A stretch of DNA of 64,000 nt from Polynucleobacter sp. VK25 (GCF_018687355.1 NZ_CP061288.1:1932144-1996143), one strand, 5' to 3'. Shown: positions 30,133 to 38,418, counted from the first letter of the stretch. Notes: generated by a model not told the origin, from the letters alone. Numbers and translations are program-made.

Positions 30133-30885
30133 ATGACCGAACGTATTGGGCTCTTTGCCGATCTCCACAGTAATTTAGAAGCCTTTGAGGCATGCATGGC
30201 TCGTGCCGAGGAGCTTGGGGTAACGCGGATGGTTTTCTTAGGCGATCTCGTAGGTTATAACGCTGACCCAGCGGCAATTATTGATCGTATCTCTACCCTG
30301 GTTGAAAATAAAAAAGCGATTGCTATCCTAGGCAATCATGATGAAGCTGTTTTTAAAGATAGTCGCGATCAAATGAATGCTAGCGCTAACGCTGCTATTG
30401 AATGGACTAAGTCTCAACTAAAAAATAGTCATGTAGATTTCCTAAAAAATCTACCCCTCATTATTCAAGAAGAAAAAATCTGCTTTGTACATGCTTCTGC
30501 ACATAATCCTGCTGACTGGAATTACATCACTGACAGTATGAGTGCGTGGCGCTGCGTACAAAACTCTGGCAAGAATTACACCTTTGTTGGACATGCACAT
30601 GAGCAGGCCCTTTTTTATCAAAGCGCAGTTGGAAAACTCATTCGCTTTGCCCCGCATCCTGGTGAAGAAATTCCAGTACTCCATCATCGGCAATGGGTGG
30701 GCGTTGTAGGCTCACTTGGTCAACCTAGAGATGGCAACCCCGAAGCTTGCTTTGCAGTATTTGAACCTAGCTCTGAAGTTCTCACATTTCATCGCGTACC
30801 CTATGATCACTTTACTGCTGCAGATAAAGTGCGTCGTGCCGGCCTGCCAGAAGACCTGGCAAATCGCCTCATTACCGGCAAGTAA
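30133..30885 (+). CDS. Metallophosphoesterase (calcineurin-like)
   Basis: 250 residues with the full metallophosphoesterase set: LFADLHSNLEAFEA (D-x-H), FLGDLVGYNADP (GD), ILGNHDEAV (GNHD), FVHASAHNP (GH-like His), and FVGHAHEQALF (GHTH-like). The family hydrolyses phosphoesters from nucleotides to phosphoproteins. The gene ends 5 bp before a Ser/Thr kinase gene, so a phosphatase role opposite that kinase is an attractive but unproven idea. No signal peptide, so cytoplasmic. Confidence 0.88.
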   Translation: MTERIGLFADLHSNLEAFEACMARAEELGVTRMVFLGDLVGYNADPAAIIDRISTLVENKKAIAILGNHDEAVFKDSRDQMNASANAAIEWTKSQLKNSHVDFLKNLPLIIQEEKICFVHASAHNPADWNYITDSMSAWRCVQNSGKNYTFVGHAHEQALFYQSAVGKLIRFAPHPGEEIPVLHHRQWVGVVGSLGQPRDGNPEACFAVFEPSSEVLTFHRVPYDHFTAADKVRRAGLPEDLANRLITGK

Positions 30886-30890
30886 ACTCG

Positions 30891-32309
30891 ATGCCAATTA
30901 ACAAAGACATTGAAGCAGTAGACGACATATTTCAAGAGGGCAAAGTAGTAGATGGCTTTGTCTTAGGCAAGGAGGTGCATCGCGGAGGTATGGCCAGCCT
31001 GTTTTCTGCCACCAAAGAAGGTGTCGATGTACCCATTCTGCTAAAGATACCGCGCGTAGGTAGAGATCAGCCTGTAGAAAGCTTGATCGGCTTTGAAACT
31101 GAACTGACGATCTTGCGCTCACTTAAAAGTCCCTATGTTCCTAAATATTTAGGCTCTGGCAATATGGCTACGCGCCCATATATTGCAATGGAAAGAGTTG
31201 AAGGTCGTCCACTAGAGGATTACATTAAAGAAGGTAAAGTATTTACGATTGATGAAGTGGTGCGTATTGGCGCAGACCTAGCGCAAGCCGTTCAATCTCT
31301 ACACTCACAAGATGCTATCCACTTAGATATCAAGCCTGAAAATATATTGCTCGATGACCAAGGCAAACTAACCCTCATTGATTTTGGTTTATCGCACCAT
31401 GCTCGATATCCCGACTTGCTTGCAGAAGCAATGCGTAAAGGGGTTGGATCTGCGCCATATATTTCTCCAGAGCAAGTGGCTGGGATACGGTCTGATTCAC
31501 GTAGCGATATTTTCTCTATCGGCGCGATCATGTATGAATTGCTCACTGGCGAACTGCCGTTTGGCAACCCGCAAACCATGAGTGGTCTGCGAAGACGGAT
31601 GTGGGCCGAACCATTCCCCCTGCGCGCTATTCGCAAAGAAATCCCCCGCTGGTTACAAGAGGTAGTTCTTAGATGTCTAGAGCCAAGGGCTGCAGACCGC
31701 TATCAAAGTGCTGCACGCCTACGACAAGTATTAAGAGATCCGGAGGGTGTTACGCTCACTGAACGTGCTGATCGAGTTGAGCCGCCTAGTTTTTGGCAAA
31801 ACCTTAAGGGCATGTTTAAGGCTGCGGGCTACGAACCCTCACCAAGCCCTCGCCCCAGCATGGGCAATTTTGATGCGCCACTGATGATTGCTGCGATTGA
31901 TACGCGCCAGTCAGATGAAGATCTTCGCGAACGCATGCAAAGCACTGCAAAAAATTTATTGCAGGCTTATCCTGAAAGTCGCCTAATTTGTATAAGCACC
32001 ATCAGTAGCACGCCAACTTTTGAAGGCAACCAAGAAAATGAAACCGCCAGTGGAATTGTGCGCGGCCATTTAGTGCAATTGATGGATTGGGCAAAACCAC
32101 TGAAGTTGCCACCTGAAAGAATTTCTTATCACGTACTAGAGGCCCTTGATCCCGCCTCGCGTATTGTTGAATTCGCCAAGGACAATGATGCGTCCCTAAT
32201 TCTGATTGGGGCATCGCATAAGTTACCTAATAAGGTAACGCCCTGGAGAACCTCGATGACCAAGATTGTCGAAGAGGCTCCCTGTAGTGTTCACATTGTT
32301 CGCACTTAA
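30891..32309 (+). CDS. Ser/Thr protein kinase with C-terminal Usp-like domain
   Basis: 472 residues. Kinase domain about residues 20-290: glycine loop VLGKEVHRGGMASLF, ATP lysine K52 (ILLKIP), alphaC Glu near 70, catalytic loop HLDIKPEN with D146 and N151 (HLD instead of HRD), DFG at 164-166, APE-like SPEQ. A Pro/Ser-rich linker near 320-335 leads to a universal-stress-protein-like domain ending LILIGASHK...TKIVEEAPCSVHIVR. The second glycine of the usual Usp nucleotide motif is missing, so ATP binding there is doubtful. No membrane segment is seen. Hanks-type kinases are uncommon in streamlined betaproteobacteria. Confidence 0.88.
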   Translation: MPINKDIEAVDDIFQEGKVVDGFVLGKEVHRGGMASLFSATKEGVDVPILLKIPRVGRDQPVESLIGFETELTILRSLKSPYVPKYLGSGNMATRPYIAMERVEGRPLEDYIKEGKVFTIDEVVRIGADLAQAVQSLHSQDAIHLDIKPENILLDDQGKLTLIDFGLSHHARYPDLLAEAMRKGVGSAPYISPEQVAGIRSDSRSDIFSIGAIMYELLTGELPFGNPQTMSGLRRRMWAEPFPLRAIRKEIPRWLQEVVLRCLEPRAADRYQSAARLRQVLRDPEGVTLTERADRVEPPSFWQNLKGMFKAAGYEPSPSPRPSMGNFDAPLMIAAIDTRQSDEDLRERMQSTAKNLLQAYPESRLICISTISSTPTFEGNQENETASGIVRGHLVQLMDWAKPLKLPPERISYHVLEALDPASRIVEFAKDNDASLILIGASHKLPNKVTPWRTSMTKIVEEAPCSVHIVRT

Positions 32310-32312
32310 AGT

Positions 32313-32936
32313 TTATTCAGGAAAACGGGGCAGGCGCTCGGCGCCGGCTGGTATCTGATGCCTGGCCATATTCATCTCCATGGCCAAAAAGGTGTAATAC
32401 CCTGCAATCCCCGCTAAATCGATCGCGCCTTTTTTGCCAAAACGCTTCTCTGTTTTTGCAAATGTAGCATCTGAAACGCGTTTATACCTTTGCAGTTCAG
32501 TAGTGAAATCGTAGACTATCGCTTCATCTTCGCTCATGCCTTCGGGTCTTCTACCTTCTTTTAGGGCCTGAGCAATTGCCGGCTTTAATCCAGCTTTAAT
32601 GGCGATTGGATAATGAACATACCACTCATAATCTTGCGTCCACTCACGCGCAGTAATCAGAATTGCAAACTCACTCAAGAGGCTATCGAATGCGGAGTTA
32701 TAGCGCAGATAATCACCCATTGCGCGGGCATTATTCATCAGCTGTGGGCTGTACATCAACATAGCAAAAGGTCCCCAGGGGGCCTTTTTGCGTGCGGCCT
32801 CAAATTCCTTTGCAGCGTTTTTCTGCTCTATTGTGTATTGATCTACTGGAATTTCTGGAAGCCGTGTTTGCGCAAACACGGCTTGACTAAATACTAGCGT
32901 TGCGATGAACAACAAATACATTTGATTTCTTTTCAT
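32313..32936 (-). CDS. Exported carboxymuconolactone decarboxylase/AhpD-like protein
   Basis: 207 residues from ATG 32936, chosen for the GGAG site ahead of it and because it begins with a clear signal peptide (MYLLFIATLVFSQAVFAQ, cut near AFA-Q). The mature part resembles the carboxymuconolactone decarboxylase fold (ARAMGDYLRYNSAF, SEFAILITAREWTQDYEWYVH), without the CXXC of AhpD. Enzymatic activity unknown. The frame stays open upstream into the relic of a dctA gene; that extension is judged non-functional. It is convergent with the kinase gene, 3 bp away. Confidence 0.72.
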   Translation of the reverse strand: MKRNQMYLLFIATLVFSQAVFAQTRLPEIPVDQYTIEQKNAAKEFEAARKKAPWGPFAMLMYSPQLMNNARAMGDYLRYNSAFDSLLSEFAILITAREWTQDYEWYVHYPIAIKAGLKPAIAQALKEGRRPEGMSEDEAIVYDFTTELQRYKRVSDATFAKTEKRFGKKGAIDLAGIAGYYTFLAMEMNMARHQIPAGAERLPRFPE

Positions 32937-32987
32937 TGGGGTCTCCAGATTCAAAAATTTTTTCATTTTCTCTTGTCGTTGATCCAA

Positions 32988-33169
32988 GATTACCTCGGGC
33001 TCTTGTGCCTCAATCCAATTGTCGCGATTAAGGGCGCTAGTTAACTGTTTTTGGTCAAGCTCGCCGGTCTAGCCTGCAACAATAATCGTGGCCAAACCAA
33101 TGACAACAGCTTTAAGTACTTGAATATAAAGGATTTTATAGAGTAGTGGCTTTTTAAAGTCTTAGTCAT
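32988..33169 (-). pseudogene. dctA: Remnant of dctA (C4-dicarboxylate transporter)
   Basis: On minus, ATG 33169 follows an AAAGGA site, but the frame shifts after about three codons. The shifted frame reads FKKPLLYKILYIQVLKAVVIG, matching the N-terminus of DctA. It then jumps directly to LATIIVAG, a stop codon TAG where DctA has Trp (VVAKW), and TGELDQKQLTSALNRD, matching the DctA C-terminus. About 400 codons are missing. Three lesions are thus visible: frameshift, internal deletion, nonsense codon. After the TAG the frame runs open into the exported protein downstream. Confidence 0.72.
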
Positions 33170-33253
33170 TAGGGCTTCCTTTATTGAGTCACGCGCTAGC
33201 AAATCGGCTACTGCTGAAATGAGATAGTACCTCGATCCTACTGGTACTCATGG

Positions 33254-34009
33254 ATGCCCGATAATGCAGGCATGGAAGAAAAAGTACGCGTCTCAAAATT
33301 ACTCTCTGAGCTAGGTCTTTGCTCACGTCGCGAAGCAGACTCATATATTGAGCAAGGCTTAGTGACTGTAGATGGTGAGGTAGTGAATGAATTGGGCACG
33401 CGCGCGTTCCGTCATCAAAAGATTGAGCTGCAATCTGGCGCGAAAGTACAACAAGCATCTCGCATCACCGTTATCCTCAATAAGCCCGTTGGTTACATCT
33501 CTCACTATGACGATGAACAAGAATACCAACCAGCGGCTTCTTTAATTACTCCTGAAAACTACTTTGCCAGCCCGCTGGACAAAGGCAGAAATCCACGCTT
33601 CAATACAAAAGGTCTAGCACCTGCAGGAAGACTAGACATTGACTCTACAGGTATGCTGGTACTCACTCAAGATGGTCGTATTGCCAAATTATTAATTGGT
33701 GAAAACAGTCCTATAGAAAAAGAGTATTTAGTACGCGTTGAGGGATTGCTTTCATTTGAAGACTTAGACCGCTTGCGTCATGGTCTATCGCTTGATGGAG
33801 TGGAGCTCAAGCCTGCACAAGTCAGCTGGCAAAATGAAGATCAGCTTCGCTTTGTACTGCGCGAGGGACGCAAACGTCAGATTCGTCGAATGTGTGAGAT
33901 GGTAGGCCTCAAAGTGATAGGGCTCAAACGCGTCAGAATGGGTCGCATCTCTTTAGGCCCCTTACCTCCAGGCAAATGGCGCTATGTAAGGCCCGAAGAG
34001 CAGTTCTGA
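33254..34009 (+). CDS. rRNA pseudouridine synthase (RsuA/RluF family)
   Basis: About 251 residues. N-terminal S4 RNA-binding domain (VRVSKLLSELGLCSRREADSYIEQG) followed by the catalytic domain with the RLD motif (APAGRLDIDSTGMLVL) holding the catalytic Asp, and REGRKRQIRRMCEMVGLKV near the C-terminus. The family modifies uridines in 16S (RsuA) or 23S (RluB/E/F) rRNA; the overall pattern is nearest RluF, but the target is not certain. Starts at 33254 or 33272 are possible, with no decisive ribosome binding site. Confidence 0.87.
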   Translation: MPDNAGMEEKVRVSKLLSELGLCSRREADSYIEQGLVTVDGEVVNELGTRAFRHQKIELQSGAKVQQASRITVILNKPVGYISHYDDEQEYQPAASLITPENYFASPLDKGRNPRFNTKGLAPAGRLDIDSTGMLVLTQDGRIAKLLIGENSPIEKEYLVRVEGLLSFEDLDRLRHGLSLDGVELKPAQVSWQNEDQLRFVLREGRKRQIRRMCEMVGLKVIGLKRVRMGRISLGPLPPGKWRYVRPEEQF

Positions 34010-34024
34010 AGGGCTTTGCGCGCT

Positions 34025-34030
34025 TATAAT
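34025..34030 (+). promoter_or_regulatory. -10 box of the prfC promoter
   Basis: A perfect TATAAT lies 31 bp ahead of the inferred prfC start, giving a short leader of about 24 nt. The -35 region is weak and overlaps the end of the pseudouridine synthase gene. Confidence 0.5.
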
Positions 34031-34060
34031 TGCGTCCGAACATAGATTAATCAACGCAGA

Positions 34061-35695
34061 ATTACCATCGAAACTCCTAACTCCAGCACTCCAGGCGCAG
34101 AAGTACTTAGACGTCGCAGCTTTGCCATCATCTCTCACCCGGATGCAGGCAAAACCACGCTTACAGAAAAACTATTGCTTTATGCGGGAGCGATTCAAAT
34201 TGCGGGAAGCGTTAAGGCCCGTAAAGCGAGTCGTCATGCAACATCTGACTGGATGGAAATTGAAAAGCAACGGGGCATCTCGGTAGCAAGCTCGGTGATG
34301 CAGATGGAATACCGTGATTGCATTATTAACTTGCTAGATACCCCTGGCCACCAGGACTTCTCCGAAGATACCTATCGAGTATTGACAGCGGTTGACTCTG
34401 CTCTCATGGTGATTGATGCTGCTAACGGCGTTGAATCTCAAACCTTACGCCTCCTAGAAGTTTGTCGTGCACGCAATACACCTATCGTGACCTTCATCAA
34501 CAAGATGGACCGCGAGGTTAAGCCCCCCATGGAGCTCATGGATGAAATTGAAACTGCACTTGGCATAGAAGTGGTTCCTTTCACTTGGCCGGTTGGCATG
34601 GGCAAATCTTTTGCTGGTGTGATCGATATCGCCAACTCTCGTATGCGTATGTTCAAAGCAGGCGAAGACCGAGTTACCGAAGATTCTCATGCGGTGGTTG
34701 ATGTCAATGACCCAGCTCTTAAGGAGCGCCTTGGTACCGACCTAGAAAACGCTATAGCTGAAGTAGCATTAATTAAAGATGCGATGCCAGCATTTGATCT
34801 CGAAGCCTTCTTGGCTGGACGTCAGTCGCCAGTTTTCTTTGGCTCAGCGATCAATAACTTTGGTGTGCGCGAGATTCTCAATACATTGGTTGAGCTTGCG
34901 CCATCTCCAGGCTCTCGCAAAGCGTTGCAGCGAGAAGTAAGTCCTGCAGAAAATAAATTCTCTGCAGTAGTGTTCAAGATTCAGGCAAATATGGATCCAG
35001 CACATCGCGATCGCGTTGCCTTTTTGCGCATCTGCTCCGGACACTTTCAGCGCGGCATGAAACTCAAGATTTGTCGTAATGGCAAAGAGGTGCGCACGAA
35101 TAATGCACTCTCTTTCCTTTCACAACGACGCGATATTTTGGATGAAGCCTTCCCGGGCGACATCATTGGTTTGCCAAATCATGGTCTGCTACGTCTTGGT
35201 GATACGCTGACTGAGGGTGAGCAATTGCAATTTACTGGCTTGCCATTCTTTGCTCCAGAAATTTTTCGCATGGTTGAGTCTGCCGATCCGCTGCGCTCAA
35301 AACAATTACGCACTGGACTCATGCAATTAGGTGAAGAGGGTGCAATTCAGGTCTTTCGGCCAATGTCAGGCGGCACCATGCTGCTCGGTGCATTTGGCCA
35401 ACTTCAATTTGAAGTAGTAAGCCATCGCCTTCAGACTGAATATGGCGCAGAGGTACGTCTATTGCCTGCCCGCTATAGCCTGGCCCGCTGGGTTAGCTCA
35501 GATGATCCCGTGGCACTGAAAAAATTTACACAAGAAAATATCCACCGCATGGCTGAAGACGTTGTGGGTGCATCCGTCTTCTTGGCGTCCCACAAATCAG
35601 AACTCGATGTTGCTCAACAACGCTGGGAATCTATTCAATTCCACGCCCTCAGAGAGCACGCTGGCTTAATCTACCAATCAGATTTAGCGGGCTAA
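34061..35695 (+). CDS. prfC: Peptide chain release factor 3, apparently with an ATT start
   Basis: Translational GTPase that removes RF1/RF2 after termination. From 34061 the frame encodes the conserved N-terminus RRRSFAIISHPDAGKTTLTEK (P-loop G1), then LLDTPGHQDFSED (G3) and FINKMDRE (G4), and normal RF3 domains to 544 residues. No ATG, GTG, CTG or TTG lies in frame between the upstream stop TAG (34043) and TTG 34175, which is already past the P-loop. ATT 34061, followed by TIETPNS, is the best start; ATT 34046 is an alternative. No clear ribosome binding site is visible. A sequencing error in the start codon is possible. Confidence 0.9.
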   Translation: MTIETPNSSTPGAEVLRRRSFAIISHPDAGKTTLTEKLLLYAGAIQIAGSVKARKASRHATSDWMEIEKQRGISVASSVMQMEYRDCIINLLDTPGHQDFSEDTYRVLTAVDSALMVIDAANGVESQTLRLLEVCRARNTPIVTFINKMDREVKPPMELMDEIETALGIEVVPFTWPVGMGKSFAGVIDIANSRMRMFKAGEDRVTEDSHAVVDVNDPALKERLGTDLENAIAEVALIKDAMPAFDLEAFLAGRQSPVFFGSAINNFGVREILNTLVELAPSPGSRKALQREVSPAENKFSAVVFKIQANMDPAHRDRVAFLRICSGHFQRGMKLKICRNGKEVRTNNALSFLSQRRDILDEAFPGDIIGLPNHGLLRLGDTLTEGEQLQFTGLPFFAPEIFRMVESADPLRSKQLRTGLMQLGEEGAIQVFRPMSGGTMLLGAFGQLQFEVVSHRLQTEYGAEVRLLPARYSLARWVSSDDPVALKKFTQENIHRMAEDVVGASVFLASHKSELDVAQQRWESIQFHALREHAGLIYQSDLAG

Positions 35696-35940
35696 TCAAC
35701 GCATTGTTTTGCAATCAAAGACAGCGACTAGCTGGGTGTCACTGCTCCTGAATGACGCTACTTTGCCGTACTGCGCACAATAATTACTGGCTTTCTGAGT
35801 TAATTGTTGAAGCGATTCGCCACTACTATTTAAAAAGTAACGTGATTTGAATCTGACGCATCGGTATATACCGCAGCACATCCCCATAACAAAGAAATAC
35901 AAGCAATACTCAATGCAGACAATATTAATCGAGCAATCAT
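35696..35940 (-). pseudogene. Small lipoprotein gene broken by a -1 frameshift in a T run
   Basis: ATG 35940 opens a lipoprotein signal peptide (LSALSIACISLLWGC, lipobox LWGC), then AAVYTDASDSNHVTF and a stop. In the -1 frame the protein would continue LNSSGESLQQLTQKASNYC... to VAVFDCKTMR and a stop at 35696. The switch falls at a run of five T; six would restore one 80-codon frame. This is either a real inactivation, a sequencing error, or slippage at TTT-TAA. The two halves together look like one small conserved lipoprotein of unknown function. Confidence 0.65.
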
Positions 35941-35961
35941 CAAAGATCTTTCGTAAGTAAT

Positions 35962-36198
35962 TTAGGGTTCATTCGGTCTTAATTTTTTTATAAGCGTTAC
36001 AGTCAATTTGCTAGCGAGAGGTTTGTACACCAAAATACCGACGATCGCTACCGGATAGGCTACCAACCATACCCCAAACCAAACCCAAAGAAAGTCTTCT
36101 GCAAAGCCGATGCGTGCAAATGTAGTAGCAAATGTAATCGTTGCAGACATTAAGAAGCCCATTAGCAGAGCAAAAACGAAGTTCGGTAAATTGGTCAT
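35962..36198 (-). CDS. DUF2798 small membrane protein
   Basis: 78 residues with two membrane helices (FVFALLMGFLMSATITFATTF and VWFGVWLVAYPVAIVGILVY) and a basic C-terminus. This two-helix pattern with a conserved Pro in helix 2 is DUF2798, function unknown. It lies next to the broken lipoprotein gene on the same strand. Confidence 0.8.
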   Translation of the reverse strand: MTNLPNFVFALLMGFLMSATITFATTFARIGFAEDFLWVWFGVWLVAYPVAIVGILVYKPLASKLTVTLIKKLRPNEP

Positions 36199-36325
36199 GA
36201 ATACATCATATCTTCTGGGCTGGTTAACTGTTATTCTGGACTGTGATCACTATTGTGCGCCCTAGACAGGGGAATCTCTTATGCAGTCTTTGAGATTCAT
36301 CATTCCATTACTCTAGGAAAACTCC

Positions 36326-36508
36326 ATGGCTGTAGGCCAAAATCAAAGAACCAGAAAAAACGACTCTATGCTCACTAAAACAGGCAAGGCACGCTTAGGC
36401 CCCCTGAACACAGCACAACTTACCAAGCTATTAGAAGCAAGCACCAAACCCAAAGAAAAAGGCAAAATTTTACGGGCACTCAGCAAACATTCAACTGTTG
36501 TCAAATAA
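36326..36508 (+). CDS. Small basic protein of unknown function
   Basis: 60 residues, rich in Lys, Thr and Leu (TKTGKARLGPLNTAQLTKLL, KPKEKGKILRALSKHS). AGGA lies about eight bases before the ATG, and a hairpin terminator follows directly, so it looks like a complete single-gene unit. No domain recognised. The high Lys content suggests a nucleic acid or ribosome partner, which is speculation. Confidence 0.6.
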   Translation: MAVGQNQRTRKNDSMLTKTGKARLGPLNTAQLTKLLEASTKPKEKGKILRALSKHSTVVK

Positions 36509-36510
36509 TT

Positions 36511-36546
36511 AAAAGGCCCCGTCAATCAAATGAGCGGGGCTTTTTA
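36511..36546. terminator. Hairpin terminator after the 60-residue gene
   Basis: Stem GCCCCG / CGGGGC with flanking AAAA on the left and TTTTT on the right; 13-nt loop. It serves the plus-strand small gene and could also stop the convergent EamA transporter transcript. Confidence 0.8.
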
Positions 36547-36567
36547 TTTTCATTGTCAGTTAAAAGC

Positions 36568-37440
36568 CTAAGCTCTTTTTACCAACATTCTCTTTCCGAG
36601 GATGACAGTAGACACGACCAATACAGCAAAGATTAAATTCATCAAGGTGAGCGAATCGCCAAGTAAAACGCTCGCTGCCACAAGCGTACAAAAAGGCTGT
36701 ATCAACTGCACCTGGCTTACTCTTGCAATGCCGCCAACTGCAAGGCCTTCATACCAAAAGAAGAACCCAAGGAACATCGGGAATAAGCTCAGATAAATAA
36801 AGCTAGTCCAAGCCACCGCTCCAGCATCGATGTACTCTGAGCTATATGTGAGCCAAGCCATCAAAATATTCAAAGGTAATGAAATCACCAAGGCCCAAGA
36901 AATGACGGCGCGAGGATTCATCTTTCTGGAGAGTTCACCGCCCTCTACATAACCAATACAAGCACTGATCCCGCCAAGGACTAGCAGGCCGTCAATGTAA
37001 GTAAAACTTCCAGAGCTCTTAAGCAAGGCGTATAGAACAACTAAGCCAGCACCTAATAGAGATACCAGCCAGAACCCTAGTGAAGGACGCTCTTTAAAGC
37101 GTAGGACTCCAATCACGGTTGTGGCTAGCGGCATCATTCCCAGAATTACTGCGCCATGGGAGGATGAGCCGTGGGCCATTGCAACAGTAGTAAAGATAGG
37201 AAACCCAAATACCACCCCTAATGCTATGACCACGAATTTCACAAAATCAACTTTGCTAGGTGTGGCTTCTTTTTTATAAACAAGATAGGCGAGCGCTACC
37301 AACCCCGCTAAAGTCGCCCTACCAAAAGCAATGAAATAAGGGTTAAAGCTTAAGACGGCAATCTTGCTAACTGGCAGCGTTAAGCTAAAAATGAGGATGC
37401 CGATAAAGCCAATCAGCATGCCTTTGCTTTCTCTATTCAC
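36568..37440 (-). CDS. EamA-family (DMT) transporter
   Basis: 290 residues with ten hydrophobic segments in two repeats of the EamA type, as in drug/metabolite exporters such as RhtA and YdcZ relatives. The second repeat begins near residue 150 (GLLVLGGISACIGYVEGGEL). Substrate unknown. It stands alone, convergent with the 60-residue gene and divergent from the MOSC gene. Confidence 0.88.
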   Translation of the reverse strand: MNRESKGMLIGFIGILIFSLTLPVSKIAVLSFNPYFIAFGRATLAGLVALAYLVYKKEATPSKVDFVKFVVIALGVVFGFPIFTTVAMAHGSSSHGAVILGMMPLATTVIGVLRFKERPSLGFWLVSLLGAGLVVLYALLKSSGSFTYIDGLLVLGGISACIGYVEGGELSRKMNPRAVISWALVISLPLNILMAWLTYSSEYIDAGAVAWTSFIYLSLFPMFLGFFFWYEGLAVGGIARVSQVQLIQPFCTLVAASVLLGDSLTLMNLIFAVLVVSTVILGKRMLVKRA

Positions 37441-37502
37441 TATCGCCCTTTATTTAATGTTGGATTGATTGTATTAACAATCTTTAAGAGGTGGGTTGTA
37501 AT

Positions 37503-38021
37503 ATGTCAGCACTTCTTATGAAATTGAACGCTCATATTCAAGCTATCTATCTTGCGCCTGCCGCGGGGGCACAGATGCAAACCATTGGCCAAGCTAGAGT
37601 CAATGCTGGCTCAGGCATTGAGGGCGACCGTTATGCCCTGGGTATGGGTGCATATTCAGCCATTGAACCTATAAAGGTTCGCCATATCAGCCTAATTGCC
37701 CTATCCGGCATTGAGACTGCAAATGAGTGGTTAAAAGCGGGTGATGAGCCTACTTTTGATGCGGCCGAAACACGCCGCAATGTCGTGCTTGAAGGGATCA
37801 CAGCAACCGAACTGAATAAGCTAGTAGGTCAGCAATTTCAGTTGGGTAGCCTGCAGCTTTTGGGAACAGAGCTCTGCACTCCCTGTGAAAGGCCTGCACA
37901 ACTGCTGAGTAGACCTAGCTTCATGGAGGCATTTGAAGGGCGCGGCGGCATTCGAGCTGAAGTTCTCAATTCTGGAATGCTTGCTGTTGGCGACAAACTC
38001 CTTCTAGAGAATGTGAAATGA
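37503..38021 (+). CDS. MOSC-domain protein
   Basis: 172 residues. ATG 37503 is preferred over GTG 37491 because GAGGTGG lies eight bases ahead. The MOSC features are GIEGDRYALGMG, RRNVVLEGITATELN and the conserved Cys in LCTPCERPAQLL. MOSC domains bind sulfur or molybdenum cofactor (as in MoCo sulfurases and YiiM). The exact role is unknown. It is followed by an acetyltransferase gene after 1 bp. Confidence 0.85.
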   Translation: MSALLMKLNAHIQAIYLAPAAGAQMQTIGQARVNAGSGIEGDRYALGMGAYSAIEPIKVRHISLIALSGIETANEWLKAGDEPTFDAAETRRNVVLEGITATELNKLVGQQFQLGSLQLLGTELCTPCERPAQLLSRPSFMEAFEGRGGIRAEVLNSGMLAVGDKLLLENVK

Positions 38022-38022
38022 C

Positions 38023-38418
38023 ATGATTGAATACCGCGATAACGCGACCATAACAGCTGAGGAAGCGATAGATCTCTACAGGCGCTCCACGCTTGGAGAA
38101 CGTCGCCCTATTCACAATATTCAAACTTTTGAAGCCATGCTCAAGAATGCAAATCTCACTATTACCGCCTGGAATGGCCAGAAGCTGGTGGGAATTTCCC
38201 GCTCACTCACTGACTTTGCTTATGTAGCCTATCTTGCGGATTTAGCAGTTGATCAACAATATCAACGCTCGGGTATTGGCAAGCAGCTGATTGAAGAAAC
38301 CAAAGTACGACTTGGCTCGGAATGCATGATTGTGCTTTTAGCAGCGCCCAAGGCTAATGAATACTATGAGCACATTGGGTTTGAACACAACCCGCGCGCC
38401 TGGACTCTTAAAAAGTAA
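38023..38418 (+). CDS. GNAT-family N-acetyltransferase
   Basis: 131 residues. The acetyl-CoA-binding motif is AVDQQYQRSGIGKQLIEETK (Q-x-x-G-x-G/A type) with DFAYVAYLADL before it and YYEHIGFEHNP near the end. The start YRDNATITAEEAIDLYRRS is common in small GNATs. Substrate unknown. Probably co-transcribed with the MOSC gene. Confidence 0.88.
   Translation: MIEYRDNATITAEEAIDLYRRSTLGERRPIHNIQTFEAMLKNANLTITAWNGQKLVGISRSLTDFAYVAYLADLAVDQQYQRSGIGKQLIEETKVRLGSECMIVLLAAPKANEYYEHIGFEHNPRAWTLKK

Noticed and set aside
34175..35695. Release factor 3 starting at TTG 34175
   Set aside because: It would remove the P-loop and first strand, which are encoded in frame upstream; a GTPase without G1 is not plausible.
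35696..35902. Stand-alone 68-residue gene
   Set aside because: Its start lies inside the signal peptide region of the lipoprotein frame; the frameshifted-gene reading explains both halves better.
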